A DNA stretch of 64,000 nucleotides, taken from assembly GCA_947495775.1 (NCBI GenBank), contig CANMAQ010000001.1, positions 186,001-250,000 on the forward strand. The letters are read 5' to 3'. The notes under the pieces were generated by a model that worked only from the letters and a program-made list of their open reading frames with translations, ran no database searches and was not told where the DNA came from. This DNA is from Jejuia algarum. GTDB lineage: Bacteria; Bacteroidota; Bacteroidia; Flavobacteriales; Flavobacteriaceae. Both the position numbers and the translations under genes were made by a program. Shown here piece by piece: positions 8,140 to 17,563 of this stretch. Each line of letters opens with the position of its first letter. The stretch's first letter is position 1.

Positions 8140-9177
8140 ATGACTGTAAACACATACCATATCATTCTGCTTTTTAGTGTAGTCTTAGGGTGCAAGAAGC
8201 CGTTTTCGCAACAGCCGAAAGCGGCACTTGCTTTACCTGTACAGCTTAGCAAAACGGAAACATCTATTGCATTCATTACAGGACGAGATACGGGCGAAAA
8301 CACTTATTACAGCAATGCAAAGCGTCACTTTGAAGCGCAAAACACCCCTGTAATCACACAGTTAAGTTCTATCAATGAAATTATAACTTACCTCAACCAA
8401 AGCCAATCTAAATCTTATACCTACATTCATATCGTAAGCCATAGCAACCCTTGGTTGGGCATGGCTTTAAAAACTACAAAAGAGGGCCTACGTATTAATA
8501 CAACCTCACTTCTAGAGGCTTTAGAACAGCAAGACATTGCGGCCTTAACCCACGGTGTTAATGCCAATACAAAAATCATTTTCCATTCCTGTGGGCTAGC
8601 CCAAAACACTCAATTATTACAAAGCTTAAAACAAGCTTTTGCAACACAAACACCACCGCAACTCATAGCCTCTTCTTACTTTAATGTATTTGGTGGTAAA
8701 TATGCAAGTCACTATTTAGCAAAACCTTATTACGGTTACTATCCAACCGCAGAATCCCCTGGACCACGCGCTTTGGCAGAGGCCTTTAAAAGCAACTACC
8801 CTAATACGGCTATTGACTGGTTTACAGCAATTAAAACAAGGCAAGAAAGCAGCTTTGGCAACGTATACAGCTATACCTTTAACGTACCTATAAATTGGGA
8901 ATTTACATTTAAGACCAAACAGGAAATACCACAACTTAAGGATAAGGAAGCTATTATGGACTGGGTGGTTAACTTGCCCGAAATGGCAAAAACACTACAC
9001 GATCTAAACATCCCTATCTCACAATACCGATGGCGACAACGCACTAAAGGCCACACACTTTATATTCAAGGAAAAGCAACCGTACTTTGTGTATTACAAC
9101 CTATTTTAGAACCAAACGATCCTTCAGAATATAAAATTATTAGTTTTGATGATAAGACGCTTTATAACACTTTATAA
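8140..9177 (+). CDS. Putative caspase-like (clan CD) lipoprotein
   Basis: 345 residues. The N-terminus ends in a lipobox (VVLGC, Cys18), so the protein is probably lipid-anchored. A histidine in 'YIHIVSHSNP' (H101) after a beta-strand and a cysteine in 'KIIFHSCGLAQ' (C151) after the next strand resemble the His/Cys dyad spacing and strand context of caspase/CHAT/gingipain-type clan CD peptidases. No other family motif was recognised. It is the last gene of the 6640-9177 operon (4-nt gap to the SH3 gene). Protease activity is inferred from two motifs and needs a structure-based search. Confidence 0.5.
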   Translation: MTVNTYHIILLFSVVLGCKKPFSQQPKAALALPVQLSKTETSIAFITGRDTGENTYYSNAKRHFEAQNTPVITQLSSINEIITYLNQSQSKSYTYIHIVSHSNPWLGMALKTTKEGLRINTTSLLEALEQQDIAALTHGVNANTKIIFHSCGLAQNTQLLQSLKQAFATQTPPQLIASSYFNVFGGKYASHYLAKPYYGYYPTAESPGPRALAEAFKSNYPNTAIDWFTAIKTRQESSFGNVYSYTFNVPINWEFTFKTKQEIPQLKDKEAIMDWVVNLPEMAKTLHDLNIPISQYRWRQRTKGHTLYIQGKATVLCVLQPILEPNDPSEYKIISFDDKTLYNTL

Positions 9178-9209
9178 AAAACGAAATAAAACATCTAGCG
9201 GTGATTGTT

Positions 9210-9217
9210 TATATTTG
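9210..9217 (+). promoter_or_regulatory. TAnnTTTG promoter element for the sensor kinase
   Basis: TATATTTG matches the Bacteroidota -7 consensus TAnnTTTG, 57 nt before the start at 9275. The paired ACGAATTCTA repeats found at 3936 and 6533 are absent here, so the kinase/regulator pair may be expressed constitutively. Confidence 0.5.
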
Positions 9218-9274
9218 TTTGCAACGGTTTTAAGGCCCTAAGCGTTATTTCATGTTTTACCCCATAGACTTATT

Positions 9275-12200
9275 TTGAATAGACCACTTACATACCTCCT
9301 TTTTAGTTTGCTCGTAACAAGCACATTTCTTGCTGCGCAAAACAGTCAGCTACGTGCCTACACCATAGCAGATGGTTTGCCACAATCTCAGGTTTATGCC
9401 ATGGCTCAGGATAGCATTGGGTATTTATGGCTCGGCACACAGGGCGGAGGTCTCTGTAATTTTAACGGCAGTAGCTTTTCCATTTGGAATGAAAACGATG
9501 GCCTCCTGTCTAATTACATACATGCATTACACGCCAGTAATGACAGCCTTTTTATTGGTACTGCTCGTGGGTTATCTATTAAAACAAAGCACAACTTCAC
9601 CAACTTTAAATGCCCTAAAATCAACCGTTTTTTTAAGGCAAACAATAGGCTGTACCTTGCCACAAAACAAGGGCTGTATACCTATTCAAAAACAAAAACG
9701 CTTCAAAAACTAAAGTTACATCCAGAACTTGATGCGAGTACTGTAAACGCGCTCCTTTTTGATGGTGCTTCCTATTGGATCGCTACCAAAACAGCACTTT
9801 GGAAAACCAAACACCTACAAAACAATGCCAACGAAACTCTCGTAAAAATAGATAGCAATAACTTTACAGCACTTGTTCTTCATGAGAACCATATTTTTGC
9901 GGCCACCTTTAAAGATGGCATTTTAATACGAAACCTTAAAGCCTCTTCCACACCTCTTCTGTTACGAGAACCCCTGCGTATCAATGCCATGTCTATACAT
10001 CATAAAGACGAATTATGGGTTGCGACAGACGACAATGGTATTACCATTATCGACACTAAAAACTATACCGAAAAAAAAATACTCAATACCGCAAACGGAC
10101 TTGCGGTACCTCATGTAAGATTCACTTTTACAGACCGACAGTCTAACATTTGGATAGGCACTTCTGGAGGGGGATTCTACAAATATTTTCAGAATAACTT
10201 TAAACACTATGATGCTGCTTCTGGCTTAAAAGGCAATCGTATTTACGCTGTACACCACGCGAAACACAATGTTTGGATTTCTAGTTCTGAAGCAGGCTTA
10301 ACCCGAATAGACAGTTTAGGTATTCACCACCTTCCTAAGGTGAAACAATTTTCTAGAGCAAAAATTAAAACCATTACTAGTAATGCTAAAGGGGACCTTT
10401 GGGCAGGATCGGATGGTAATGGCATCCTGTATAGAACTACGAGACAGGTAGACAGTATCTATACCGACACTAGCGATTCACTACACATTACCACACAAGT
10501 CTTTTCTAAATTAGTGACCAAAAATCATGTTTTAAATACAGATCATGGTTTTCCTTCTGATTGGATTCGTAAAATTGTCTGTACTCAAGATGCGGTTTGG
10601 GCTGCCACCTATTCTAGCGGTATTGTAAAATTTAACTACAATACTGTTACCGATTCTTTAGCTATACAACACATCTATACTAAAGCAGATGGTATAGCCG
10701 ACTTAAGCATTAAAGACCTAGCTTTAGATCCTGAAAACAGACTGTGGTATGCCACACAAACAGGGCATTTGGGTTACATTAAAAACGATACGCATACCGC
10801 TTTAGGTACTGTATTAGAACAACAAACCGCTATAGGCACCTTACTATTTCATCAAGATAAACTTTATATAGGTACTGCTGGTCAAGGTATTTGGGTGTCT
10901 GAAGCCAACCCAAAAACCCTTCAATTCAAACCTTTAAAAGGTACAAAAAAAATAATTTCTAAAAATATCTATCAGCTTATTTTTGACGATCAAGGCTATT
11001 TATGGGCGGGTACAGAACGCGGTGTTTCCAAACTACAATTAAACGCCACACAGCAGATAGAAGACATTTATCATTTTGGAAGAAACGATGGGTTTTTAGG
11101 TATAGAAACCTGTTTAAATGCCGCAGATAAAGACGATAAAGGTCAACTCTGGTTTGGTGCTATTTACGGTTTAACCCAATACCTGCCACTGCTTAATAAC
11201 AAAACGGGATTGAAACCAAAAGTCCATTTCAACGATGTACAAGTTGCCTACAAAAGCATAGATACCATTGCGCTTAAAGCATGGACAAATAGCGAAAAGG
11301 TTTTGGCCTTAACCCCCAAACAAACACAGCTAAGTTTTACGTATAAAAGTGTTGATATAGACCACCCTAACCAAATAGAATACCGATCGAAATTAAACAC
11401 AAATACATGGAGTCCTTGGTCTAAAACCGACCAGCAGAACTTTGCAGGACTTGCTTATGGAGCTCACGTATTTACGGTACAATCTAGAAATCACAGATGG
11501 GAAGAAAGCACGCCCATTACATTTCGGTTTTTTATTGACAGCCCTCTATACCAAAAGGCATGGTTTCAATGGACCATTATAGGAAGTGTACTGTTCATCT
11601 TACTGCTCTTAAGCTTACTTTATATTCGAAAAATTCGTCTTAAAAACAGAGCAGCTCAAACACAACTAAAGTTAAAAAACCACTTGCTAACATTAGAGCA
11701 CAAAGCCTTGCAGCTGCAAATGAATCCGCATTTTATCTTTAATGTCCTTAATGGCATTAAAGCCATGGCCATTCATAAGCCCGAACATATGAATTCTACA
11801 ATAAATAGTTTTGCAACTCTACTGCGTGAAACCCTCCATAATTCCAGAAAAGAGCACATTACGCTAGCGCAAGAAGTCAAAACATTACGACATTACATTA
11901 CCGTAGAACAACTTATGGCATCCAAACCTTTCAGCTTTTCAATAGACACCCATTGCGAGTTAGATCTTGAAGAAATCCTTATACCACCAATGCTTATACA
12001 GCCCTTTGTAGAAAACGCTATTCGTCATGGTATTTTAAAAGCCCAAACAAAAGGTGTGCTTACACTAACATTTAGCACCTCAGCACAATTTTTACATTGT
12101 AAAGTGGTCGATAATGGCATTGGTATTTTTACATCACAACACAATAAAGAGAAAACCGACCACCAATCTATGGCACTTACGGTCACCAAAGAACGTCTTA

Positions 12201-12310
12201 TTTCTATTGCTGGAAAAAACACCCTAGTATTAAAAGAATTGAAAGCTAAAGACGGAACTATTAATGGCACATCTATTACCTTTAGCATTCCTTTACTAAC
12301 CGATTATTAA
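9275..12310 (+). CDS. Two-component propeller sensor histidine kinase (LytS-type)
   Basis: 1011 residues from a TTG start that gives a good signal peptide (MNRPLTYLLFSLLVTSTFLA); the nearby ATG at 9252 is in another frame. Periplasmic part: repeated propeller blades ('GLPQSQVYAMAQDSIGYLWLGT' style, truncated here) to about residue 650, then a Y_Y_Y domain (about 700-763). One membrane helix is at about 765-785. Cytoplasmic part: a coiled-coil, then the His_kinase motif QMNPHFIFNVLNG (phospho-acceptor His near 818) and an ATPase domain (PPMLIQPFVENAIRHG). It phosphorylates a response regulator, almost surely the LytTR protein 8 nt downstream. The signal sensed is unknown. Confidence 0.9.
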   Translation: MNRPLTYLLFSLLVTSTFLAAQNSQLRAYTIADGLPQSQVYAMAQDSIGYLWLGTQGGGLCNFNGSSFSIWNENDGLLSNYIHALHASNDSLFIGTARGLSIKTKHNFTNFKCPKINRFFKANNRLYLATKQGLYTYSKTKTLQKLKLHPELDASTVNALLFDGASYWIATKTALWKTKHLQNNANETLVKIDSNNFTALVLHENHIFAATFKDGILIRNLKASSTPLLLREPLRINAMSIHHKDELWVATDDNGITIIDTKNYTEKKILNTANGLAVPHVRFTFTDRQSNIWIGTSGGGFYKYFQNNFKHYDAASGLKGNRIYAVHHAKHNVWISSSEAGLTRIDSLGIHHLPKVKQFSRAKIKTITSNAKGDLWAGSDGNGILYRTTRQVDSIYTDTSDSLHITTQVFSKLVTKNHVLNTDHGFPSDWIRKIVCTQDAVWAATYSSGIVKFNYNTVTDSLAIQHIYTKADGIADLSIKDLALDPENRLWYATQTGHLGYIKNDTHTALGTVLEQQTAIGTLLFHQDKLYIGTAGQGIWVSEANPKTLQFKPLKGTKKIISKNIYQLIFDDQGYLWAGTERGVSKLQLNATQQIEDIYHFGRNDGFLGIETCLNAADKDDKGQLWFGAIYGLTQYLPLLNNKTGLKPKVHFNDVQVAYKSIDTIALKAWTNSEKVLALTPKQTQLSFTYKSVDIDHPNQIEYRSKLNTNTWSPWSKTDQQNFAGLAYGAHVFTVQSRNHRWEESTPITFRFFIDSPLYQKAWFQWTIIGSVLFILLLLSLLYIRKIRLKNRAAQTQLKLKNHLLTLEHKALQLQMNPHFIFNVLNGIKAMAIHKPEHMNSTINSFATLLRETLHNSRKEHITLAQEVKTLRHYITVEQLMASKPFSFSIDTHCELDLEEILIPPMLIQPFVENAIRHGILKAQTKGVLTLTFSTSAQFLHCKVVDNGIGIFTSQHNKEKTDHQSMALTVTKERLISIAGKNTLVLKELKAKDGTINGTSITFSIPLLTDY

Positions 12311-12318
12311 AACAACTT

Positions 12319-13068
12319 ATGCTTACAGCTATTATTGTAGAAGATATGAATGATGCTTTACTGCTTCTAAAAAACGATTTAGAAACCAGGCATCCCGATA
12401 TTAAAATCAGTGGTACAGCCCAAAGTGTTGTAGAGGCCGCTAAACTATTGCGGAAACAACAACCAGACCTGCTCTTTTTAGATATTATGCTTGGCGATGG
12501 TACTGGTTTTGATATTCTAGAAATTTTCCCCAATTTAAAATCTAAAATCATTTTTGTGACTGCAAGTGATGAATTTGCAATTCGTGCCTTTAAATTCGCT
12601 GCTATAGATTATGTCTTAAAACCTTATGCATATGATGAATTAGACTTGGCTGTAAATCGCGCCAAACAGCATATACAGCCTAACAAAGAACGGCTTTCCA
12701 TTTTAAAGGAAACCCTTGCTGCGCCAGAACAGAAACCGAATAAGATATCACTGCATACCCTCGATAAAATTATTATTGTAAGTTTAGATGATATTGTACG
12801 CTGTGCATCAGACAGTAACAACACCATATTCCACCTTCAAGACCAACGCAAAATATTCGTTACCAAGACCTTAAAGTATTTTTCAGACATGTTGAAGAAC
12901 TATGATTTTGTGCGCATACACCAAAGCCACTTGGTCAATCTACATTACATAAGTGCATACATAAAAACAGACGGCGGGTATTTAATGCTTAAAAACGGAG
13001 ATAACGTTCCTGTTTCTGTTCGTAAAAAAACAGAAATTATAGAAATCTTAGACCAAATGCACCGCTAA
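12319..13068 (+). CDS. LytR/AlgR-family response regulator (LytTR DNA-binding)
   Basis: 249 residues. The receiver domain (1-120) has the acidic pair (ED, 8-9), the phospho-acceptor Asp55 in LLFLDIML and the switch lysine in 'VLKPYAYDELD'. A LytTR domain (about 145-245: 'KISLHTLDKIIIVSLDDIVR', truncated, and 'FVRIHQSHLVNL') binds DNA as tandem direct repeats. It partners the kinase 8 nt upstream. The likely targets are the two paired-repeat promoters at 3936-4005 and 6533-6602, which would place the VIT/VWA, SH3 and caspase-like genes under its control (inferred). Confidence 0.92.
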   Translation: MLTAIIVEDMNDALLLLKNDLETRHPDIKISGTAQSVVEAAKLLRKQQPDLLFLDIMLGDGTGFDILEIFPNLKSKIIFVTASDEFAIRAFKFAAIDYVLKPYAYDELDLAVNRAKQHIQPNKERLSILKETLAAPEQKPNKISLHTLDKIIIVSLDDIVRCASDSNNTIFHLQDQRKIFVTKTLKYFSDMLKNYDFVRIHQSHLVNLHYISAYIKTDGGYLMLKNGDNVPVSVRKKTEIIEILDQMHR

Positions 13069-13120
13069 AATGCCTTAAACGCATCTTAATCTCAAGCGCT
13101 ACCTCTTTTCTTGATAAACT

Positions 13121-13152
13121 AAAAGCTATACACCGTTAGTGTAGGCTTTTGT
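13121..13152 (+). terminator. Probable terminator of kinase/regulator operon
   Basis: AAAAGCTATACAC (13121-13133) pairs with GTGTAGGCTTTT (13139-13150) with one bulge. The downstream arm ends in T residues. It is imperfect but sits 53 nt after the LytTR stop. Confidence 0.5.
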
Positions 13153-13282
13153 AAACCATTTGTTTTTAGTTTACATTTACATCCAAAAACAAGGCAGCAC
13201 ACACGTTTTCAAACCATTTAGAAGGCAGTCCTGTTGTAGTTTTAAGATCTAAACATTCGCAAAATCGTTTTTTAAAGTGCCT

Positions 13283-14578
13283 ATGACTATTCGCAAAATC
13301 AAGCAATTTTTATACACATTCCAGCAAGTACCGCTCCTTATTTACCTCTTAAAATGGATCTGTATTTGTCTGCTATTGGGAAGTGTTGCCGGCGGTCTTT
13401 CTGCTTTTTTCTTAGAAAGCTTAGCTTGGGCTACACACTGCCGAGAAAACAATCTGTGGATTATTGCATTGCTGCCTTTAGGCGGTTTTGTGATAGGGTT
13501 ATCCTATCATTTGTATGGAAAAAGTGTTGTTAAGGGCAACAACCTAATTCTTGAAGAATATTACAACCCCAAAAAAATTATTCCTTTTAAAATGGCGCCT
13601 TTAGTACTCTTTGGCACCGTAATAACACATTTATTAGGAGGTTCTGCAGGACGAGAAGGCACAGCTGTTCAAATAGGCAGTGCAGTAGCAGACCAAATTA
13701 CGAAGTACTTTAAATGCTCTAATCGCGATAGAAGAATTCTTTTAATTGCAGGTATCAGTGCTGGATTTGCCTCTGTATTTGGCACACCATTAGCAGGCTG
13801 CGTTTTTGCGTTAGAAGTCTTAATTATAGGGCGTATTCGCTTAGACGCTATTATTCCCAGTCTTATGGCTGCCATTTTTGCCGATTACTTTTGTGCCATA
13901 TGGGATGTTCCGCATACCCATTACCACATTGCAACTGTTGCAGAAATGACCCCTTTCAACCTATTATGGGCTTTACTCGCTGGTATTCTATTTGGATTAA
14001 CGGCCCTATTGTTTTCCAAATCAACGCATTTTTGGGGACAGCTATTTAAAAACAAAATAGCATACCCACCGCTGCGTCCCGTGATTGGGGGTACCGTACT
14101 CGCTATTGCCATCTACGCTATGGGTACCACGAAATACATAGGCTTAGGCATTCCTACGATTGTCGAATCTTTTAGTCATCCCCTTAATTCTTATGACTTT
14201 TTACTAAAAATACTATTCACTTCTTTTACGCTAGGTGCTGGTTTTAAAGGGGGAGAAGTAACTCCTTTATTTTATATTGGAGCCGCTTTAGGCAATGTAC
14301 TCATTTGGTGTATCCCGTTACCTATGGGTTTATTAGCAGGTATGGGATTCGTAGCTGTATTTGCAGGTGCCACCAATACACCGATAGCCTGTTCTATTAT
14401 GGGTATTGAATTATTTGGCATTGAATCGGGTGTTTTTATCGCTTTAGCTTGTTGTACAGCTTATTTATTTTCGGGGCATACAGGCATTTATGCGTCTCAA
14501 ATTATTGGAAGCCCCAAACACATGTTTTTTGGTCGTGAAAAAGGCTTACCTTTATCTAAAGTAAAAAGAACGCCTTAA
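13283..14578 (+). CDS. ClC-family chloride channel/antiporter
   Basis: About 431 residues, polytopic. The signature GSAGREGTAVQIG carries the gating glutamate (near residue 125 here), in the position of GREGP in ClC proteins. The later motif GAGFKGGEVTPLFYIGAALG matches the conserved GxFxP region of the second half. Length suits a bacterial ClC without CBS domains. It moves chloride or related anions across the inner membrane. I chose the ATG at 13283; a GTG two codons upstream (13277) is possible. It is monocistronic, between the LytTR terminator and the Panacea gene. Confidence 0.88.
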   Translation: MTIRKIKQFLYTFQQVPLLIYLLKWICICLLLGSVAGGLSAFFLESLAWATHCRENNLWIIALLPLGGFVIGLSYHLYGKSVVKGNNLILEEYYNPKKIIPFKMAPLVLFGTVITHLLGGSAGREGTAVQIGSAVADQITKYFKCSNRDRRILLIAGISAGFASVFGTPLAGCVFALEVLIIGRIRLDAIIPSLMAAIFADYFCAIWDVPHTHYHIATVAEMTPFNLLWALLAGILFGLTALLFSKSTHFWGQLFKNKIAYPPLRPVIGGTVLAIAIYAMGTTKYIGLGIPTIVESFSHPLNSYDFLLKILFTSFTLGAGFKGGEVTPLFYIGAALGNVLIWCIPLPMGLLAGMGFVAVFAGATNTPIACSIMGIELFGIESGVFIALACCTAYLFSGHTGIYASQIIGSPKHMFFGREKGLPLSKVKRTP

Positions 14579-14720
14579 ATGCCATCGCTAAACGAAAACG
14601 TACTTTTTAACACCTTACTTTTTTCATTAAGAGGGATACGATAAGCACTTGTAGGGTTAAAATACCAACCTATTACGCGAATAATTTATACCTTTACAAA
14701 AATTTTCATTTTATACCGTT

Positions 14721-15197
14721 ATGTACAATAGTTTCGACATCGCAAAAGCCTTTGTGAGTTTCGCCAAAAGCGAAAACAAAGGTGTTGATACCATGAAGTT
14801 ATTGAAGTTAACATACATTGCCCACGGGTACTATCTTGGTTTTTTTGGAAAACCGCTTTTTGAGTCCCAAGTAGAGGCTTGGAAATACGGGCCAGTCATT
14901 CCCGAACTATACCATGTTATTAAACGATTTGGTACAGGAAATGTAGACAAAGAGTTGCTAGACTTATATGCAGAGCATCCTATTTCTGAAAAAGACCTGA
15001 AGTTTCTAAAAGCGGTATGGAACTTTTACAAGAACCACACGGGCCTTGCCTTGTCGTCTAAAACCCACGAAAAAGACACGCCTTGGGATAAAACATACAC
15101 TTCTTCGCGGTCTCGAAAAGTCATAGAAAATGCTTTAATAGAAACGTATTACAAACATTTAATTAACGTTAAAGGCGAGCACGTTGGACAAAACTAA
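14721..15197 (+). CDS. Panacea-domain (SocA/GepA-like) protein, probable antitoxin
   Basis: 158 residues. The Panacea/DUF4065 fold is recognisable from 'FDIAKAFVSFAKS', 'MKLLKLTYIAHGYYLG' and 'EAWKYGPVIPELYHVIKRFG'. Panacea proteins are antitoxin domains that neutralise very different toxins, or proteolysis adaptors (SocA). A candidate toxin gene overlaps its 3' end by 14 nt (15184-15603), the arrangement of a PanAT pair. A TACCTTTA element about 35 nt upstream could be its promoter. The gene sits beside DarTG, in a defence-like stretch. The domain is secure; antitoxin function is inferred from the pairing. Confidence 0.85.
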   Translation: MYNSFDIAKAFVSFAKSENKGVDTMKLLKLTYIAHGYYLGFFGKPLFESQVEAWKYGPVIPELYHVIKRFGTGNVDKELLDLYAEHPISEKDLKFLKAVWNFYKNHTGLALSSKTHEKDTPWDKTYTSSRSRKVIENALIETYYKHLINVKGEHVGQN

Positions 15198-15603
15198 TGA
15201 ACCTTTCGAAGATTATTTCGACCCCAATACGCACCCCTCTCCTCCAGACTCAGATTATGATCTTTCGAATCGTAATTCTGACGACAAATCGCTACAAGAA
15301 AAAAAGTCACTTTTTAAAGGTTCTTTAACCGATGTCGATAGTTGGATAAAACACGAGGAATTTAGATTAAAAAAATTAAATGAAGACTCCGAGCGGGCTT
15401 TACGAGAGGACAATGCTAGAAAAGCATTTATCTTTTCATCCATTTGGGCTTCTTTAATTGGTTTCATTATATTGGTGCGCTCTTTTTTCCCTAAGGTGTT
15501 TATTATGAATGAAAACGAATACATGGCTACATTAGGCACCTTAAGCATTACCATACTTACTTATTATCTTGTGGTGATTAAATATTTGTTTTCTCGAAAA
15601 TAA
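15184..15603 (+). CDS. Small two-helix membrane protein, candidate Panacea-paired toxin
   Basis: 139 residues overlapping the Panacea gene by 14 nt, so translation is coupled. The first 80 residues are acidic and predicted helical ('WIKHEEFRLKKLNEDSERAL'). Two transmembrane helices follow (about 81-98 and 113-136) with a short basic end. Membrane-spanning toxins are one of the known toxin classes neutralised by Panacea antitoxins, which makes this a plausible PanT. I recognise no named family. Alternatively it is an unrelated membrane protein next to an orphan Panacea gene. Confidence 0.6.
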   Translation: MDKTNEPFEDYFDPNTHPSPPDSDYDLSNRNSDDKSLQEKKSLFKGSLTDVDSWIKHEEFRLKKLNEDSERALREDNARKAFIFSSIWASLIGFIILVRSFFPKVFIMNENEYMATLGTLSITILTYYLVVIKYLFSRK

Positions 15604-15690
15604 TAGCTTTGTTTTAAGTCCTTTAGCCTCTTAATCTCAGTTAAAAGATGTTTACACCATAAGACTTGAAGGGATACGCAACAAATTAAC

Positions 15691-15740
15691 AAGATGTATA
15701 GCGCTGGCCTGTCGGCGCGCCATATGCCTCTTAGTTATTA
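15691..15740. repeat. Imperfect palindrome repeat, copy A (attC-like?)
   Basis: A 42-nt core (TATAGCG...TTAGTTAT) matches copy B at 18348-18398 at 36 of 42 positions; all six differences are transitions. It is an imperfect palindrome (TATAGCG.. against ..CGCCATA) with inner GCC/GGC pairing. It lies just beyond the 3' end of darG, as copy B lies just beyond the 3' end of the 18416-18967 gene. An integron attC-type cassette end is one reading; this is unproven. Confidence 0.5.
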
Positions 15741-15750
15741 TCATCCATTT

Positions 15751-16788
15751 TTATACTAGTAGTTTAGATTTTTCGAGATGGTTGATTGAGATATCTATAT
15801 ATCTATCGTTTGAAAAAAGAGTTTTTTTTCTGTTGCTCCAATTATTAAGTTCGTTTTTAATGAATTCTTTATCAGAATTTTTGTTTGAATTAGCGATATA
15901 ATCAATAGTAGAAAGTAACTCTAATCCAAATGAGGAATAAAATCCATTAAGAAAAGAACTTGTATTTACAACAATTTCTTTCAACTCAGAGTCTTTGTTA
16001 ATATAATCATTGACTTGTGACTCAGAATCTACAATTAAATCAAGCTCTTCAAAAGGCTTTTTATCTTTACCTCCATATCCCATTAAATAACTTCCGTTTA
16101 GATAATTAAGGACATGTTTAACTTTACCAGAATATGGGCCATAAAACTTAGGTGAATATTCAAGATTGAAGTGTTTTTGACCGCCAAAACGTTGAAGAAA
16201 GTAACATAGTTTTTCACTAGCAAATTCAGACACAAATTCTCCATTTTTGACAAGTTCAAAAAGCATATATAATAGCATTCCTCTCGCTGGAGTCAGTTTA
16301 ACACGTTCTTTACTCAGAATTTCTTTAACTTTTGAGTTTGGTTCATAAACATATATATCACAATCTTCGATGCTTTCAAGTTTTTCTTTTATTATACTCT
16401 TGACTTTACTCCATTGAAGACCTCCATTACCACTCCCTAAAGGAGGGATAGCTATTGACTTTATTTTATATTCATTTATTATTTTAACTAAGTCGTTTAG
16501 ACCTGATTCGATATATTCATATTCTGAAGGGGATTTCCAATGCTTTTTTGTTGGGAAATTGATTATTGTCTTTTCCCCTGTAATAGTATTTTGGTCTTTA
16601 ATAACCAATAATTGCCCAATATTAAACTCTTTCTTATCACACAGTTCTTTATATTTTTTGAAATTATTTGGGAAAAGCTTTTTAAATTGTAAAGCGATAC
16701 CCTTGCCCATTACACCAACTGTGTTAACAGTATTAACATATGCTTCCGCTTTACTCTCAAATAAATTTCCAACTATATATTTAATCAT
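15751..16788 (-). CDS. darG: DarG antitoxin (macrodomain ADP-ribosyl-DNA glycohydrolase)
   Basis: 345 residues. The N-terminal macrodomain (1-155) has 'VNTVNTVGVMGKGIA' and 'FPTKKHW', where the lysine (K81) corresponds to the catalytic lysine known in DarG. It removes ADP-ribose from thymidine in DNA. The C-terminal half (about 165-345, 'FLQRFGGQKHFNLEYSPKFYGPY', truncated) matches the DarG domain that binds DarT. The gene starts 2 nt after the darT stop, so they form an operon in the usual toxin-antitoxin order. DarTG systems protect against phages by modifying phage DNA. The assignment is strong. Confidence 0.93.
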   Translation of the reverse strand: MIKYIVGNLFESKAEAYVNTVNTVGVMGKGIALQFKKLFPNNFKKYKELCDKKEFNIGQLLVIKDQNTITGEKTIINFPTKKHWKSPSEYEYIESGLNDLVKIINEYKIKSIAIPPLGSGNGGLQWSKVKSIIKEKLESIEDCDIYVYEPNSKVKEILSKERVKLTPARGMLLYMLFELVKNGEFVSEFASEKLCYFLQRFGGQKHFNLEYSPKFYGPYSGKVKHVLNYLNGSYLMGYGGKDKKPFEELDLIVDSESQVNDYINKDSELKEIVVNTSSFLNGFYSSFGLELLSTIDYIANSNKNSDKEFIKNELNNWSNRKKTLFSNDRYIDISINHLEKSKLLV

Positions 16789-16790
16789 AA

Positions 16791-17411
16791 CTAAAAGTAA
16801 TAATTAGGTCTAACAACTATTTTTTTACTGTCAATGCCAAATTGAGAAACTTGTACTTTAGAATCTTCATTATATGTTATAAAACCTAATAAAAGTTCAA
16901 AAGGGATATCTTCCTCAACTAATAATTCCGCTTCCTTTTTTCTTTTAAAATCTAAATCGTCTTCTTTTTTCCAATATTTGGCGTTTGTTGCTTTAAAATC
17001 GACTTGATTTTCAATTTCTAATAAATCTTCAGATGTGAAAAAATTAGTAAAACCATCTGTAGCATGTCCATCAGAATAAATAAAACGTAAAGAAGAATCC
17101 GATATTTTCTTTAAACTTGAAACACAATATACTATTTTGTCAGGGTTCAAAGCCTTGACCCCATTGAAACCATTTTTAATAACATAAAGCATAGGAGTTC
17201 TCAATCCAAAATAAAACGGAATATAATCCCCTAGTTTTTTTCCATTAGGAATCTTTAAACCATCTCGAGTACTTATCAAACTATTATCTCCAATAGCCTT
17301 GTAGTCTTGATTCGCGTTTTTAGAATCCTTATGTGTAATGCCATTTTGAATGATATGAGGAATATTCTCAATATGAGTCATTCTATAAACATACACCTTA
17401 CTTAAATCCAT
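16791..17411 (-). CDS. darT: DarT ssDNA thymidine ADP-ribosyltransferase toxin
   Basis: 206 residues, the usual DarT length. Signature elements: 'YRMTHIENIPHIIQNGI' at the start, 'FYFGLRTPMLYVI' in the NAD-binding part, 'YSDGHATDGFT' (H116), and 'KKEAELLVEEDIP' with the probable catalytic Glu162 corresponding to the essential Glu of DarT (E-x-LV motif). The enzyme uses NAD to attach ADP-ribose to thymidine in single-stranded DNA, blocking replication. The antitoxin DarG follows directly. No truncation was seen, so the toxin is probably active and held in check by DarG. Confidence 0.93.
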   Translation of the reverse strand: MDLSKVYVYRMTHIENIPHIIQNGITHKDSKNANQDYKAIGDNSLISTRDGLKIPNGKKLGDYIPFYFGLRTPMLYVIKNGFNGVKALNPDKIVYCVSSLKKISDSSLRFIYSDGHATDGFTNFFTSEDLLEIENQVDFKATNAKYWKKEDDLDFKRKKEAELLVEEDIPFELLLGFITYNEDSKVQVSQFGIDSKKIVVRPNYYF

Positions 17412-17563
17412 TTTTCGAACCTATTCTTTAGGTTGGTAAGATACACATTTCATTTTTTTAATTATTAGTTGTTGAAATATGATTTTTTGCAATGTATGGT
17501 AACAACTGAATAACAAGCATTAGTGCATGTTATTTATACTATAAATATAACACAATAAATTAT

